From: an uncultured Dechloromonas sp.
Lineage (GTDB): Bacteria; Pseudomonadota; Gammaproteobacteria; Burkholderiales; Rhodocyclaceae
Assembly (NCBI GenBank): GCA_946477505.1
Contig: CAMKYP010000002.1
Span: 1 to 35,459 of the forward strand
DNA length: 35,459 bases
Direction: 5' to 3'
Below the pieces are notes generated by a model. It searched no databases and had not been told where the DNA came from. It saw nothing but the letters and a program-made list of their open reading frames with translations. Below, piece after piece: positions 6,025 through 15,294 of the stretch; within the stretch, counting starts at the first letter, position 1, and each line of letters begins with the position of its first letter. The position numbers and the translations under genes are program-made.

Positions 6025-8439
6025 TCAATGAGTAACGACGGTCGAGGCCGCGGCAGCATCGGTGGCGGCCTGAACGCCTGAATTGGCGTCGGTTTCGGCC
6101 GGCAGCGCTTCCGGCTTGCGTTCCAGGGCTCTTTCCAGAACCTGATCGATCCACTTGACCGGCACGATCTCGATCTTGTTTTTGATGTTGTCGGGGATTT
6201 CGGTGAGATCCTTGACGTTCTCTTCCGGGATCAGTGCCGTCTTCAAGCCGCCACGCACGGCTGCCAGCAGCTTTTCCTTGAGGCCGCCGATGGCCAACAC
6301 CTCGCCGCGCAGGGTGATTTCCCCGGTCATGCAAACGTCGCAGCGAACCGGGATGCCGGTGTAGGAGGAAACCAGCGCGGTGGTCATGGCGATGCCGGCC
6401 GACGGTCCATCTTTCGGCGTGGCGCCTTCCGGAACGTGGATGTGGATATCGGTCTTTTCAAAAGCCTCATCCTTGACCCCCAGGCGGTGCGAGCGGGCAC
6501 GGACCACCGAACGAGCGGCTTCGACCGATTCCTTCATGACGTCGCCCAGCGAGCCGGTGCGGATGATGTTGCCCTTGCCCGGCATGTTGGCGCATTCGAT
6601 GGTCAGCAGTTCGCCACCGACCTCGGTCCACGCCAGCCCGGTGACCTGGCCGACCTGATTTTCCTTTTCGGCCATGCCGAAGCTGTAGCGACGGACACCG
6701 AGGAACTTGTCCAGGTTCTTGGCATTGACGGCGATCTTCGAGTCGCGTTTCTTGAGAACGAGCGTCTTGACGATCTTGCGGCAAATCTTGGAAATCTCGC
6801 GCTCGAGCGCACGAACGCCGGCCTCGCGGGTGTAGTAGCGGACGATGTCGCGGATGGCGCTCTCGGCGACCATGGCTTCCGTCTTCTTGACGCCATTGTT
6901 CTTCAACTGCTTGGGCAGCAGGTAGCGCATGGCGATGTTGACCTTTTCGTCCTCGGTATAGCCGGACAGGCGGATCACTTCCATGCGGTCGAGCAGCGGC
7001 GCCGGGATGTTCAGCGTATTGGCCGTGGCCACGAACATCACATCGGACAGGTCGAAATCGACTTCGACATAATGGTCCTGGAAGGTGTTGTTCTGTTCCG
7101 GGTCGAGCACTTCGAGCAGGGCGGACGATGGATCGCCACGGAAATCCTGGCCGAGCTTGTCCACTTCGTCGAGCAGGAACAGCGGGTTGCGCACGCCGAT
7201 CTTGGTCAGGCTCTGCAGGATCTTGCCCGGCATGGAACCGATATAGGTGCGGCGGTGGCCGCGGATTTCGGCTTCGTCGCGGACGCCGCCCAGCGCCATG
7301 CGGACGAACTTGCGGTTCGTCGCCTTGGCGATGGACTGGCCAAGCGAGGTCTTGCCGACACCTGGAGGGCCGACCAGGCACAGGATCGGCGCCTTGACCT
7401 TCTCGACGCGTTGTTGCACGGCAAGGTATTCGACGATGCGTTCCTTGACCTTGTCGAGACCGTAGTGGTCTTGGTCGAGAATCTTCTCGGCGGCACGGAG
7501 ATCCTTGCTGATGCGCGTCTTCTTGCGCCAGGGCAGACCGATCAGCGTTTCGATGAAGTTGCGGACGACGGTGGCTTCGGCGGACATCGGTGACATCAGG
7601 CGCAGCTTCTTCAGCTCGCTCTGTGCCTTGGCCAGTCCTTCCTTGCTCATGCCGGCAGCGGTGATCTTCTTGTCCAGTTCCTCGAGATCGGCGCCTTCCT
7701 CGCCTTCGCCCAGTTCCTTCTGGATGGCCTTGACCTGTTCGTTCAGGTAGTACTCGCGCTGGCTCTTTTCCATCTGGCGCTTGACGCGGCCACGGATGCG
7801 TTTTTCGACCTGCAGGATGTCGATTTCGGCTTCCAGTTGGGAGAGCAGGCGGTCGATGCGGTCGCGGATGCTTTCCATCTCCAGCACTTCCTGCTTCTGC
7901 TCGAGCTTGAGCGGCAGATGGGCGGCAATAGTGTCGGCCAGGCGGCCTGCGTCCTCGATGCCGGCGATGGAGGAGAGGACCTCCGGCGGAATTTTCTTGT
8001 TCAGCTTGACGAACTGGTCGAACTGGGCGACCACGGCGCGGCGCATGGCCTCAATCTCGTGATCCTCGACGCCGGGCTGGACGAGCGGGGTGGCGGTGGC
8101 CATAAAGACGGAGGTTTGGACGTCGATGGCTTCGACGTGGGCGCGCTGCGTGCCCTCGACCAGCACCTTGACGGTACCGTCGGGCAGCTTGAGCATCTGC
8201 AGGATATTGGCGAGGCAGCCGATGCGGTACAGGTCGTCCGGTTCGGGCTCATCCTTGGCGGCAGACTTCTGGGCCAGCAGCAGGATGCTCTTGCCTGATT
8301 CCATGGCCATTTCGAGAGCCTTGATCGATTTCGGGCGGCCCACGAACAGCGGGATGACCATGTGCGGAAACACGACGACATCGCGCAACGGCAGCAGCGG
8401 CAGTTCGACGGTTTCCGGGAGGGTGTTGGGGTTCGACAT
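6025..8439 (-). CDS. lon: ATP-dependent protease Lon
   Basis: An 804-residue LonA protease, close to the 784 residues of the E. coli enzyme. The order is an N-terminal substrate-binding domain (ELPLLPLRDVVVFPHM), a coiled linker about 180-260, an AAA+ module with Walker A GPPGVGKT at 357-364 and Walker B LFLLDEVDK, then the protease domain with the catalytic serine 680 in KDGPSAG and lysine 723 in GGLKEKLL. It degrades misfolded and regulatory proteins in the cytoplasm. The last about 40 residues are alanine-rich and variable. It follows clpX after 70 bases containing a GC hairpin and probably has its own start of transcription; heat-shock control is usual in the family but I did not find a clear sigma-32 site. 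Confidence 0.97.
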   Translation of the reverse strand: MSNPNTLPETVELPLLPLRDVVVFPHMVIPLFVGRPKSIKALEMAMESGKSILLLAQKSAAKDEPEPDDLYRIGCLANILQMLKLPDGTVKVLVEGTQRAHVEAIDVQTSVFMATATPLVQPGVEDHEIEAMRRAVVAQFDQFVKLNKKIPPEVLSSIAGIEDAGRLADTIAAHLPLKLEQKQEVLEMESIRDRIDRLLSQLEAEIDILQVEKRIRGRVKRQMEKSQREYYLNEQVKAIQKELGEGEEGADLEELDKKITAAGMSKEGLAKAQSELKKLRLMSPMSAEATVVRNFIETLIGLPWRKKTRISKDLRAAEKILDQDHYGLDKVKERIVEYLAVQQRVEKVKAPILCLVGPPGVGKTSLGQSIAKATNRKFVRMALGGVRDEAEIRGHRRTYIGSMPGKILQSLTKIGVRNPLFLLDEVDKLGQDFRGDPSSALLEVLDPEQNNTFQDHYVEVDFDLSDVMFVATANTLNIPAPLLDRMEVIRLSGYTEDEKVNIAMRYLLPKQLKNNGVKKTEAMVAESAIRDIVRYYTREAGVRALEREISKICRKIVKTLVLKKRDSKIAVNAKNLDKFLGVRRYSFGMAEKENQVGQVTGLAWTEVGGELLTIECANMPGKGNIIRTGSLGDVMKESVEAARSVVRARSHRLGVKDEAFEKTDIHIHVPEGATPKDGPSAGIAMTTALVSSYTGIPVRCDVCMTGEITLRGEVLAIGGLKEKLLAAVRGGLKTALIPEENVKDLTEIPDNIKNKIEIVPVKWIDQVLERALERKPEALPAETDANSGVQAATDAAAASTVVTH

Positions 8440-8465
8440 TACGAAGCCTTTGAAATAGGTATGTT

Positions 8466-8481
8466 GCCCCCAAATGGGGGC
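8466..8481 (-). repeat. GC-rich hairpin between clpX and lon
   Basis: GCCCCC (8466-8471) and GGGGGC (8476-8481) pair around AAAT, with a second short dyad (GAAACC/GGTTTC) beside it near 8484-8496. No T-run follows, so it may attenuate or separate the clpX and lon transcripts rather than end one fully. Confidence 0.4.
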
Positions 8482-8509
8482 GGGAAACCGGGTTTCAAGA
8501 GCCCCCGGC

Positions 8510-9772
<1,263 letters not shown>

Positions 9773-9785
9773 CTGTCGTTCTCCG

Positions 9786-10418
9786 TTAAGCCGCGGCGTC
9801 GCGGCGGGTCAGAACCTTGTCGATCAGGCCGTATTCGGCCGCTTCGGCCGACGACATGAAATTGTCGCGGTCGGTATCCTTTTCCAGGCGTTCCAGTGGC
9901 TGGCCGGTATGCTCGGCCATGATGCGGTTCAGTTTGTCCTTGATGGACAGGATTTCCTTGGCGTGGATGGCGATATCCGAGGCCTGGCCCTGGAAGCCGC
10001 CCAGCGGCTGGTGGATCATGACGCGCGAGTTGGGCAGGGCGAAACGCTTGCCCTTGGCGCCGGCGCAGAGCAAGAAGGCGCCCATCGAGGCGGCCTGGCC
10101 GATACACAGCGTCGATACGTCCGGCTTGATGAACTGCATGGTGTCATAGATCGACATCCCGGCCGTCACCGAGCCGCCTGGCGAGTTGATGTAGAAATAG
10201 ATGTCCTTGTCCGGATTTTCCGCTTCAAGGAACAGCAACTGGGCAACGACCAGGTTGGCGCTGGCGTCGTTCACCGGGCCGACAAGAAAGATCACACGCT
10301 CCTTCAATAGGCGCGAATAGATGTCGTACGCGCGTTCACCGCGTCCGCTCTGTTCCACCACCATCGGGACGAGGCCCAGAGCCTGCGGATCCCAGTTGCT
10401 TGCGTTGTCGATATTCAT
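9786..10418 (-). CDS. clpP: ClpP, proteolytic subunit
   Basis: A 210-residue serine peptidase of the ClpP family. The catalytic triad is visible: serine 111 in GQAASMGA, histidine 136 in [10 protein letters not shown] and aspartate 185 in DTDRDNF. The oxyanion-side NSPGGSV motif is at about 78-84. Fourteen subunits form the chamber that ClpX caps. The ATG at 10418 is preceded by AAGGG. It sits between tig and clpX; the 65-base gap to tig contains a small dyad (TGTCGCA/TGCGACA, 10459-10474). Confidence 0.97.
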   Translation of the reverse strand: MNIDNASNWDPQALGLVPMVVEQSGRGERAYDIYSRLLKERVIFLVGPVNDASANLVVAQLLFLEAENPDKDIYFYINSPGGSVTAGMSIYDTMQFIKPDVSTLCIGQAASMGAFLLCAGAKGKRFALPNSRVMIHQPLGGFQGQASDIAIHAKEILSIKDKLNRIMAEHTGQPLERLEKDTDRDNFMSSAEAAEYGLIDKVLTRRDAAA

Positions 10419-10483
10419 GTCAGCCCTTGTGTGTTGCGTTGGTTACATTCAAGACGTTTGTCGCATGTGCGACAGGGTCGAGA

Positions 10484-11788
10484 TTACTGCTTTTGGCCCA
10501 TCAGTTCATCAAAAACGGCAGCCTTGTCGGTAACCTTGGCCTTGCTCAGTACCCAGGCGACCACGTTGTTCTCGATGGCCACGCCTTCGACTTCCTGTAG
10601 GCGCTGCGGTTGAGCGTAGTACCAGCGGATGACTTCTTCCGGCTGTTCGTAGGAGGCTGCGGTTTCCTCGACCATCGCACGGACCTGTTCCGGGGTTGCT
10701 TGAAGCTTCTCGGTCTTTACGACTTCGGCGAGGATCAGGCCGAGGGTGACGCGGCGCTTGGCTTGGTCAGCGAACCATTCCGGCTGGATCGGTAGATCCT
10801 TGACCTTCATGCCGCGCTGTTCCATGTCCTGGCGGGCGGCCTGCATCAGGCGCTGGATTTCCATGTCGACGAGGGCGACCGGCACGGTGATCGGGTTGGT
10901 GGCGAGCAGGGCTTCCATGACCTGATCCTTGATCTTGCCTTCGATGCGGCGCTTGACCTCACGCTTCAGGTTGGCTTCGATCTCGGCGCGCATCTTGGTC
11001 ACATCGCCGTCGGCGATACCCATGCCCTTGGCGAATTCGGCGTCGACTTCAGGTAGCTTCGGCGCTTGCACCTGCTTGACGGTGATCTCGAACTGAACTG
11101 TCTGGCCTGCCAGGTCCTTGGCGTGGTAGTCGGCCGGGAAGGTCAGGTCGAAAGTCTTGGATTCGCCGGCCTTGGCGCCTTCGACGGCATTTTCAAAGTC
11201 AGGCAGCATCATGCCCTGACCGAGGACAAACGGATAATCGTTGGCTTGACCGCCCTGGAACGGCACGCCGTCCTTCTTGCCGAGGAAGTCGATGACGACG
11301 CGGTCTTCCTTGGCGGCGGCGCGGTCGGCGTCGGCGTAAGAGACGCGCTGCTTGCGCAGAATGTCCAAGGTCTTGTCGACTTCGGCGTCGCTCACGTCCA
11401 GCGTCGGGCGCTCGATTTCGGAGGCGGCGAGGTCACCAATGGCGAATTCCGGGTAGGTCTCGAAAATGGCGGTGAATTCGAGGTGGGTGGTGCTTTCGGT
11501 AACCTTCGGCTCGATGCGCGGATAGCCGGCAACGCGGGTCTTCTGGGCAGTGACGGTTTCGCCGAAGACGCGGTCGAGTTCCTCGGACAGCACTTCATGG
11601 CGGGCCTGGTCGCCATACTGCTGCTTGACGATATTGAACGGCACCTTGCCCGGACGGAAGCCAGGCATCTTCATGTTCTTGCCCATACGCTTCAGGCGTT
11701 GTTCCATTTCCTTCTCGACATCGGCGATAGCGATGGAGAGGTCGACGCGGCGTTCGAGTTCGTTAGCTTGTGCAGTGGTTGCTTCCAT
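10484..11788 (-). CDS. tig: Trigger factor, ribosome-bound chaperone
   Basis: A 434-residue trigger factor, the usual length. The ribosome-docking signature GFRPGKVP is at 43-50 in the N-terminal domain. A peptidyl-prolyl isomerase (FKBP-like) domain follows at about 155-245 (VVIDFLGKKDGVPFQGG, then PFVLGQG), and the long helical C-terminal arms complete it. It binds nascent chains at the ribosome exit tunnel. The start has an AAGGA site. It heads the tig-clpP-clpX block and is divergent from tRNA-His, with about 160 bases between them. Confidence 0.97.
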   Translation of the reverse strand: MEATTAQANELERRVDLSIAIADVEKEMEQRLKRMGKNMKMPGFRPGKVPFNIVKQQYGDQARHEVLSEELDRVFGETVTAQKTRVAGYPRIEPKVTESTTHLEFTAIFETYPEFAIGDLAASEIERPTLDVSDAEVDKTLDILRKQRVSYADADRAAAKEDRVVIDFLGKKDGVPFQGGQANDYPFVLGQGMMLPDFENAVEGAKAGESKTFDLTFPADYHAKDLAGQTVQFEITVKQVQAPKLPEVDAEFAKGMGIADGDVTKMRAEIEANLKREVKRRIEGKIKDQVMEALLATNPITVPVALVDMEIQRLMQAARQDMEQRGMKVKDLPIQPEWFADQAKRRVTLGLILAEVVKTEKLQATPEQVRAMVEETAASYEQPEEVIRWYYAQPQRLQEVEGVAIENNVVAWVLSKAKVTDKAAVFDELMGQKQ

Positions 11789-11906
11789 GAGTATTCCTTG
11801 TGACTACGGAGCCGAGAAAAAATAAGCCGACAATAATATCACGGTCGATCAAATGCCGTGATGCCCGCGCCAATTCAGACAGCTGTCGATTTTCTGCAAA
11901 AGCCTG

Positions 11907-11935
11907 TAGACAGAAGCGAGTGAGCATCGTACAAT
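11907..11935 (+). promoter_or_regulatory. Promoter of tRNA-His
   Basis: TAGACA (11907-11912) and TACAAT (11930-11935) are 17 bases apart, one mismatch each from the sigma-70 consensus. A GC-rich discriminator (GCGCGCC) follows, typical of stable-RNA promoters under stringent control. The tRNA begins about 10 bases after the expected start of transcription. Confidence 0.7.
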
Positions 11936-11951
11936 GCGCGCCTTCTTCGAC

Positions 11952-12028
11952 GGCGGCATTAGCTCAGTCGGTAGAGCACTGGATTGTGATTCCAGGTGTC
12001 ACCGGTTCGATCCCGGTATGTCGCCCCA
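11952..12028 (+). tRNA. tRNA-His (anticodon GTG), integration site of the element
   Basis: Acceptor GCGGCAT (11953-11959) pairs with ATGTCGC (12018-12024). An extra G at 11952 stands opposite C 12025, the mark of histidine tRNAs, and CCA is encoded at 12026-12028. Anticodon stem CTGGA/TCCAG carries loop TTGTGAT, anticodon GTG. The last 38 bases are repeated exactly at 18076-18113, so the element's attachment site restores a complete tRNA on insertion. Confidence 0.95.
11991..12028 (+). repeat. Left attachment repeat (attL core, 38 bp)
   Basis: Identical to 18076-18113 from the 3' side of the anticodon stem through the T arm to the encoded CCA. The bases just outside differ (T at 11990 against G at 18075; A at 12029 against G at 18114), so the exact repeat is 38 bp and crossover lies inside it. 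Confidence 0.9.
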
Positions 12029-12034
12029 AGATTC

Positions 12035-12066
12035 AAGGCCCCGCAAGGTTATCCCTGCGGGGCCTT
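12035..12066 (+). terminator. Element-borne terminator after tRNA-His
   Basis: AAGGCCCCGCA (12035-12045) pairs perfectly with TGCGGGGCCTT (12056-12066) around a 10-base loop. It ends the tRNA transcript with element DNA, replacing the host terminator that is now at the right end, and should keep the tRNA promoter from reading into the integrase. Confidence 0.75.
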
Positions 12067-12093
12067 ATCTATTCTGCCCTCTGAACTGGCTTG

Positions 12094-12115
12094 GTGTCCC
12101 AATCCAGTGTCCCAA
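12094..12115 (+). repeat. Two GTGTCCCAA repeats before the integrase, possible arm-binding sites
   Basis: GTGTCCCAA occurs at 12094-12102 and 12107-12115, 13 bases apart, and again at 17983-17991 near the right end inside a dyad. Shared short motifs near both ends and next to the integrase gene are typical of arm-type sites bound by tyrosine integrases. Confidence 0.5.
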
Positions 12116-12147
12116 ATCACCACCGGGACGGTTCATGCGAGGGCCGT

Positions 12148-13635
12148 ATGTCCTATCGTTTGCCGGCCAATCTTCACCGCAACCGACACGGCACCCTATA
12201 CTTCCGCCTTTCCGTTCCTCTTGACCTGCGCCAGATGGTCGGCCAGGGGGAGATTTACCGCAGTCTCGACACGTCCAGCGTGCGCCAGGCTGCGGATGTC
12301 GCTCAAACGCTCAGAATCGAGCTGTGGGCGATTTTCAGGGAGTGTAGGGCTGCAACCATGTCCGAAGGAGAAAAAACGCTGCCAGCGGTCAATATTGAAC
12401 GTCTGCAAGAGTTGGTGCGCTCGACCAAGAAGATTCTGAAGGCCGAAGCGCGTGGCGATGAGTTACAGGCCGATAAGGATGCGCTGCTAGACGAGTTGGC
12501 CAGGGTCAAGGCGCAGCACCGCCGGGAGTTGGCCATAGCCATCAAGTCGAAGATGCCCGGAGGTGCCACCGCAACGGCGCCAGCCAAGCCCACCGGTGGC
12601 AAGACCATCAAGGAGGTGTGGGAACTATACCGCGCTCAGATGGTGGCACTTGGCAAGCAGGGCGATGTGAAGGGCGGTTGGCGGGACGAGGGACGAGCCG
12701 ATATCGACCATTGGCCCCACGTTCGAGACTTCATCGAGCGCATCGGCGGCGACAAACCCATCCGGGAGGTGACAGAGGACGAGGTTATCGACTTCCACGG
12801 CCATGTCATGGTTACACCTGACATCAAGTCGGCGGGTTCGCGCAAAAAGAAGTTAAACAGGGCTGCGGCACTGTTTAAGTTTGCGAAAACGAAGCGCCTA
12901 ATTCAAGACGACTTCGCCGATCTTTTCAAATTTACAGGAACGATTAAGAAGAACTCATTCCTCAAGTTTTCAACAGATGACTTGAAAGCATTATTCGAGT
13001 CTGTCGCATACCGGGAATGTCAGTTTGACACGCCGTCAAAATACTGGCTTCCCGTGCTTGGTCTTTTCACGGGTGCGCGATTGAATGAGCTTTGCCAGTT
13101 GCTCAAGACTGACATTGGCCGGCATGGTGAAATCGACACGATCAGCATTATGGATGAGGAAGAGAACAAGCGGCTAAAGACAGAGGCATCGCGTCGTATT
13201 GTTCCAATTCATTCAAAGTTAATCGAGCTTGGCTTTCTTGAATTTGTGAAGTCAGCACCGGCAGGAAGATTGTTCCCTCACCTGAGAGAAGATCCATTGA
13301 AGCCAGGCAGCTACATTGCGAAGGCAACGGAGGACTTTACGAGCTACAGGCGCACAGTAGGCGTTGGCAACAAAGAGGGGGAGGGCAAGAGTCGTAAGGC
13401 TTTTCATAGCTTCCGCTCAACGTTTATTGATGCGATGCGCCATGCCAAGCCTGAGCCGGTTCCGGAAGAGCGCAGAACCCGTCTGGTCGGGCATGAATAT
13501 GATGGCACCCATAACACAAGTTATGATGGTGGCGACGCGCGGGATATGTTCCCCATCGAAACGCTAAAGGCTGACGTTGAGCGCGTGCAGTTTGACGTGG
13601 CATTCACTCCCTACGGATTAAGGTATGTGTCATAA
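12148..13635 (+). CDS. Tyrosine recombinase (integrase) of the element
   Basis: A 495-residue phage-type integrase. The N-terminal segment (MSYRLPANLHRNRHG, then YFRLSVPLDLR) is like the short DUF6538-type domain found at the start of such integrases. A coiled region follows at about 90-160, then the core-binding domain. The catalytic residues are arginine 311 (GARLNEL), histidine 420 and arginine 423 (HSFR), histidine 449 (VGHEYDG) and the nucleophile tyrosine 459 (NTSYDGG). It should recombine the tRNA-His site with the circular element. ATG at 12148 is preceded by GAGGG; a TTG at 12091 in frame would run through the GTGTCCCAA repeats and is less likely. No excisionase is recognised, though one of the small genes could serve. 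Confidence 0.92.
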   Translation: MSYRLPANLHRNRHGTLYFRLSVPLDLRQMVGQGEIYRSLDTSSVRQAADVAQTLRIELWAIFRECRAATMSEGEKTLPAVNIERLQELVRSTKKILKAEARGDELQADKDALLDELARVKAQHRRELAIAIKSKMPGGATATAPAKPTGGKTIKEVWELYRAQMVALGKQGDVKGGWRDEGRADIDHWPHVRDFIERIGGDKPIREVTEDEVIDFHGHVMVTPDIKSAGSRKKKLNRAAALFKFAKTKRLIQDDFADLFKFTGTIKKNSFLKFSTDDLKALFESVAYRECQFDTPSKYWLPVLGLFTGARLNELCQLLKTDIGRHGEIDTISIMDEEENKRLKTEASRRIVPIHSKLIELGFLEFVKSAPAGRLFPHLREDPLKPGSYIAKATEDFTSYRRTVGVGNKEGEGKSRKAFHSFRSTFIDAMRHAKPEPVPEERRTRLVGHEYDGTHNTSYDGGDARDMFPIETLKADVERVQFDVAFTPYGLRYVS

Positions 13636-13665
13636 TTAAGATGCATTCAATAAAAGGGAGGAACT

Positions 13666-14247
13666 ATGCTTAAGACTGCATTCGCAGCTCTGGCTTTGAT
13701 TGTGCCGTTCTGCACAGTTCAAGCAAAGGAGCAAACAAAGCAACCGCAAAAGTTTGTTTCATCGGCTCTTGAGCTAAAGGGCGCTCGGTTAGGTTTGTCT
13801 ATGAGTGACATCAAAGGAGATTTCTCTATCTCTTGCAGCAAAGACAAATGCGATGACTACTATTTCCCAAAAATTGGTGGAAGTCTGTCCGTAATTCCCG
13901 ATAAGAGGACATTTGCAGGCGCACCAATTACACGTTACAGCTTTGAGTTCTACGAAGATCGGCTTGTTGAAATGCACGTCTGTGTTGAGCCAGATTACTT
14001 TCAACTGATCTTGCTGGCGTTGCAAGAAAAATACGGCGAACCTCAAGTCAAGGAAAAGGATGTTTTGCAAAATGGCTACGGCGCAACCTTCAATAACCTC
14101 AAGGGAACATGGAAGGCGAAGGATGGCTCAACGATGCGACTGGAGCGATTCTATCCAAACATGGAATCGTCTTGCGTCATACTCAAAGACAACGTAGCGT
14201 TAAGCAAGAAACCGACGACGGGTAAGAACCCGATGGCTGACCTATAG
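13666..14247 (+). CDS. Secreted protein of unknown function
   Basis: A 193-residue protein with a clear signal peptide (MLKTAFAALALIVPFCTVQA, cut after about residue 20), so it is exported to the periplasm or beyond. The mature part has four cysteines that could form disulfides (CSKDKC early, then one in HVCVEP and one in SSCVIL). I do not recognise a family. It has a strong GGGAGG ribosome site and lies 30 bases after the integrase and 21 before the H-NS-like gene. As cargo of a small element it could affect surface properties, for example superinfection, but nothing in the sequence proves this. Confidence 0.75.
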   Translation: MLKTAFAALALIVPFCTVQAKEQTKQPQKFVSSALELKGARLGLSMSDIKGDFSISCSKDKCDDYYFPKIGGSLSVIPDKRTFAGAPITRYSFEFYEDRLVEMHVCVEPDYFQLILLALQEKYGEPQVKEKDVLQNGYGATFNNLKGTWKAKDGSTMRLERFYPNMESSCVILKDNVALSKKPTTGKNPMADL

Positions 14248-14268
14248 TTCTTTAATCGTGAGGAAATT

Positions 14269-14487
14269 ATGCAGACCATTGACGAACTTAAAGCAGAGCA
14301 GAAACGCCTCGAATCTGAACTGAGCAAGGTCAAAGCAAAGATCAAGCGATTCGACCAAGACCGGGAGCGCGAGAAGGTTAAGCAGGTTCGCAAGCTCATG
14401 GATGAATTGGGCCTGACCATTGAACAGATCACACCCAAGACCCGCAAGCCGCGCAAGGTTAAGCCGTCACCGGCTCCAGCCGCTTAA
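14269..14487 (+). CDS. Small H-NS-like coiled-coil protein lacking the DNA-binding domain
   Basis: A 72-residue protein. Residues 1-50 are a charged coiled coil (DELKAEQKRLESEL) leading to RKLMDELGLTIEQI, the pattern seen in the oligomerisation half of beta-proteobacterial H-NS proteins. It then has a basic linker (TRKPRKVKP) and stops where H-NS proteins continue into the GRGRxP-containing DNA-binding domain. Truncated H-NS proteins on islands are known to antagonise host H-NS. The ribosome site is GAGGAA. The last 29 bases overlap, tail to tail, the end of the serine recombinase gene, so the truncation may have arisen when that module was inserted. The H-NS link rests on short similarity; a generic coiled-coil protein is the alternative. 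Confidence 0.55.
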   Translation: MQTIDELKAEQKRLESELSKVKAKIKRFDQDREREKVKQVRKLMDELGLTIEQITPKTRKPRKVKPSPAPAA

Positions 14488-15136
14488 TCACGCGCTGCAC
14501 CTGAGCAAGTAGCCAGCTCCCACCCTTCGGAGCTGGCACGCCGATTCTGTTAAGTTCGGCCATCATTCCACGTTGAGACAATCCACGCGCCTTCATTCCA
14601 TCGAACAGGGAGCGCAGCTTCTCGGCGTAATCGTCGGCGACCTTCTGACGTGCTTCGACATTGGGACGCAGATTGTCAGCTCCGGCACGACCCAGGACAA
14701 CACCGCGAGACTTCGCGACGGCCAAAGCGTCTTTCGTGCGCTGGCTAATCCGCTTCGCCTCATGCTCGGCAAACGCGGCCATGATGTGAATGGTTAGTTC
14801 GTTCGCTTCGGGCATATCGCACGCGACGAACTTCACTTTCGACTCCATCAGACCGGACACGAAATGCACGTTACGCGCCAGGCGGTCGAGCTTGGCAATG
14901 ATGAGCGTAGCGCCTTTCTTGCGACACGCAGCGAGAGCCGATTTCAACTGGGGGCGCTTCGCCAGGGCGTCCGAACCCTTGCCCGTTTCGACTTCCTGAA
15001 ACTCGGCGACCAACTCCCATTCGCCACCATTCAGGAACCGGCTAACGGCTTCCTTCTGAGCGTCCAGGCCAAGACCGGACGCGCCTTGCTTTTGCGTGCT
15101 GACTCGAAAGTAAGCGATGAACTTGCCGTTTGCCAT
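14459..15136 (-). CDS. Serine recombinase (resolvase/invertase family)
   Basis: A 225-residue small serine recombinase. Serine 13 in YFRVSTQKQ is the nucleophile; KLDRLARN supplies the conserved arginines, and EHEAKRISQRTKDAL leads into the long E helix. A C-terminal helix-turn-helix (GLSQRGMMAELNRIG) binds DNA. It may resolve multimers, invert a segment or move its own module. The start at 15136 has a GGGAGG site. It is the only gene of the element on the minus strand and overlaps the H-NS-like gene by 29 bases at the 3' ends. No inverted or direct res-type repeats were obvious beside it. Confidence 0.9.
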   Translation of the reverse strand: MANGKFIAYFRVSTQKQGASGLGLDAQKEAVSRFLNGGEWELVAEFQEVETGKGSDALAKRPQLKSALAACRKKGATLIIAKLDRLARNVHFVSGLMESKVKFVACDMPEANELTIHIMAAFAEHEAKRISQRTKDALAVAKSRGVVLGRAGADNLRPNVEARQKVADDYAEKLRSLFDGMKARGLSQRGMMAELNRIGVPAPKGGSWLLAQVQRVIKRLEPVTA

Positions 15137-15187
15137 TGTTGCCTCCCTTGCTGACTACAGAACAAGACGTTCGTTTAATGTGTGGTC

Positions 15188-15217
15188 AGTATGCCATGCC
15201 GAGCATGTAGGAGTCAA
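15188..15217 (-). promoter_or_regulatory. Possible promoter of the serine recombinase
   Basis: On the minus strand TTGACT (15217-15212) and CATACT (15193-15188) are 18 bases apart, about 50 bases before the recombinase start. This is in the divergent region shared with the gene at 15295. Confidence 0.45.
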
Positions 15218-15294
15218 TAGTGAATCTTATACTTGCATTCGCGTATGATTTATGTTAATGTCTCGTCCATAGTGAATAACCAGGACGCAACAGC

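Noticed and set aside
6436-7593. Long plus-strand open frame opposite lon
   Set aside because: It is the antisense shadow of the GC-rich lon gene, with no known motif or ribosome site. Similar shadows opposite smc (27939-29021, 29028-30149) and ligA (32860-34662) are rejected for the same reason.
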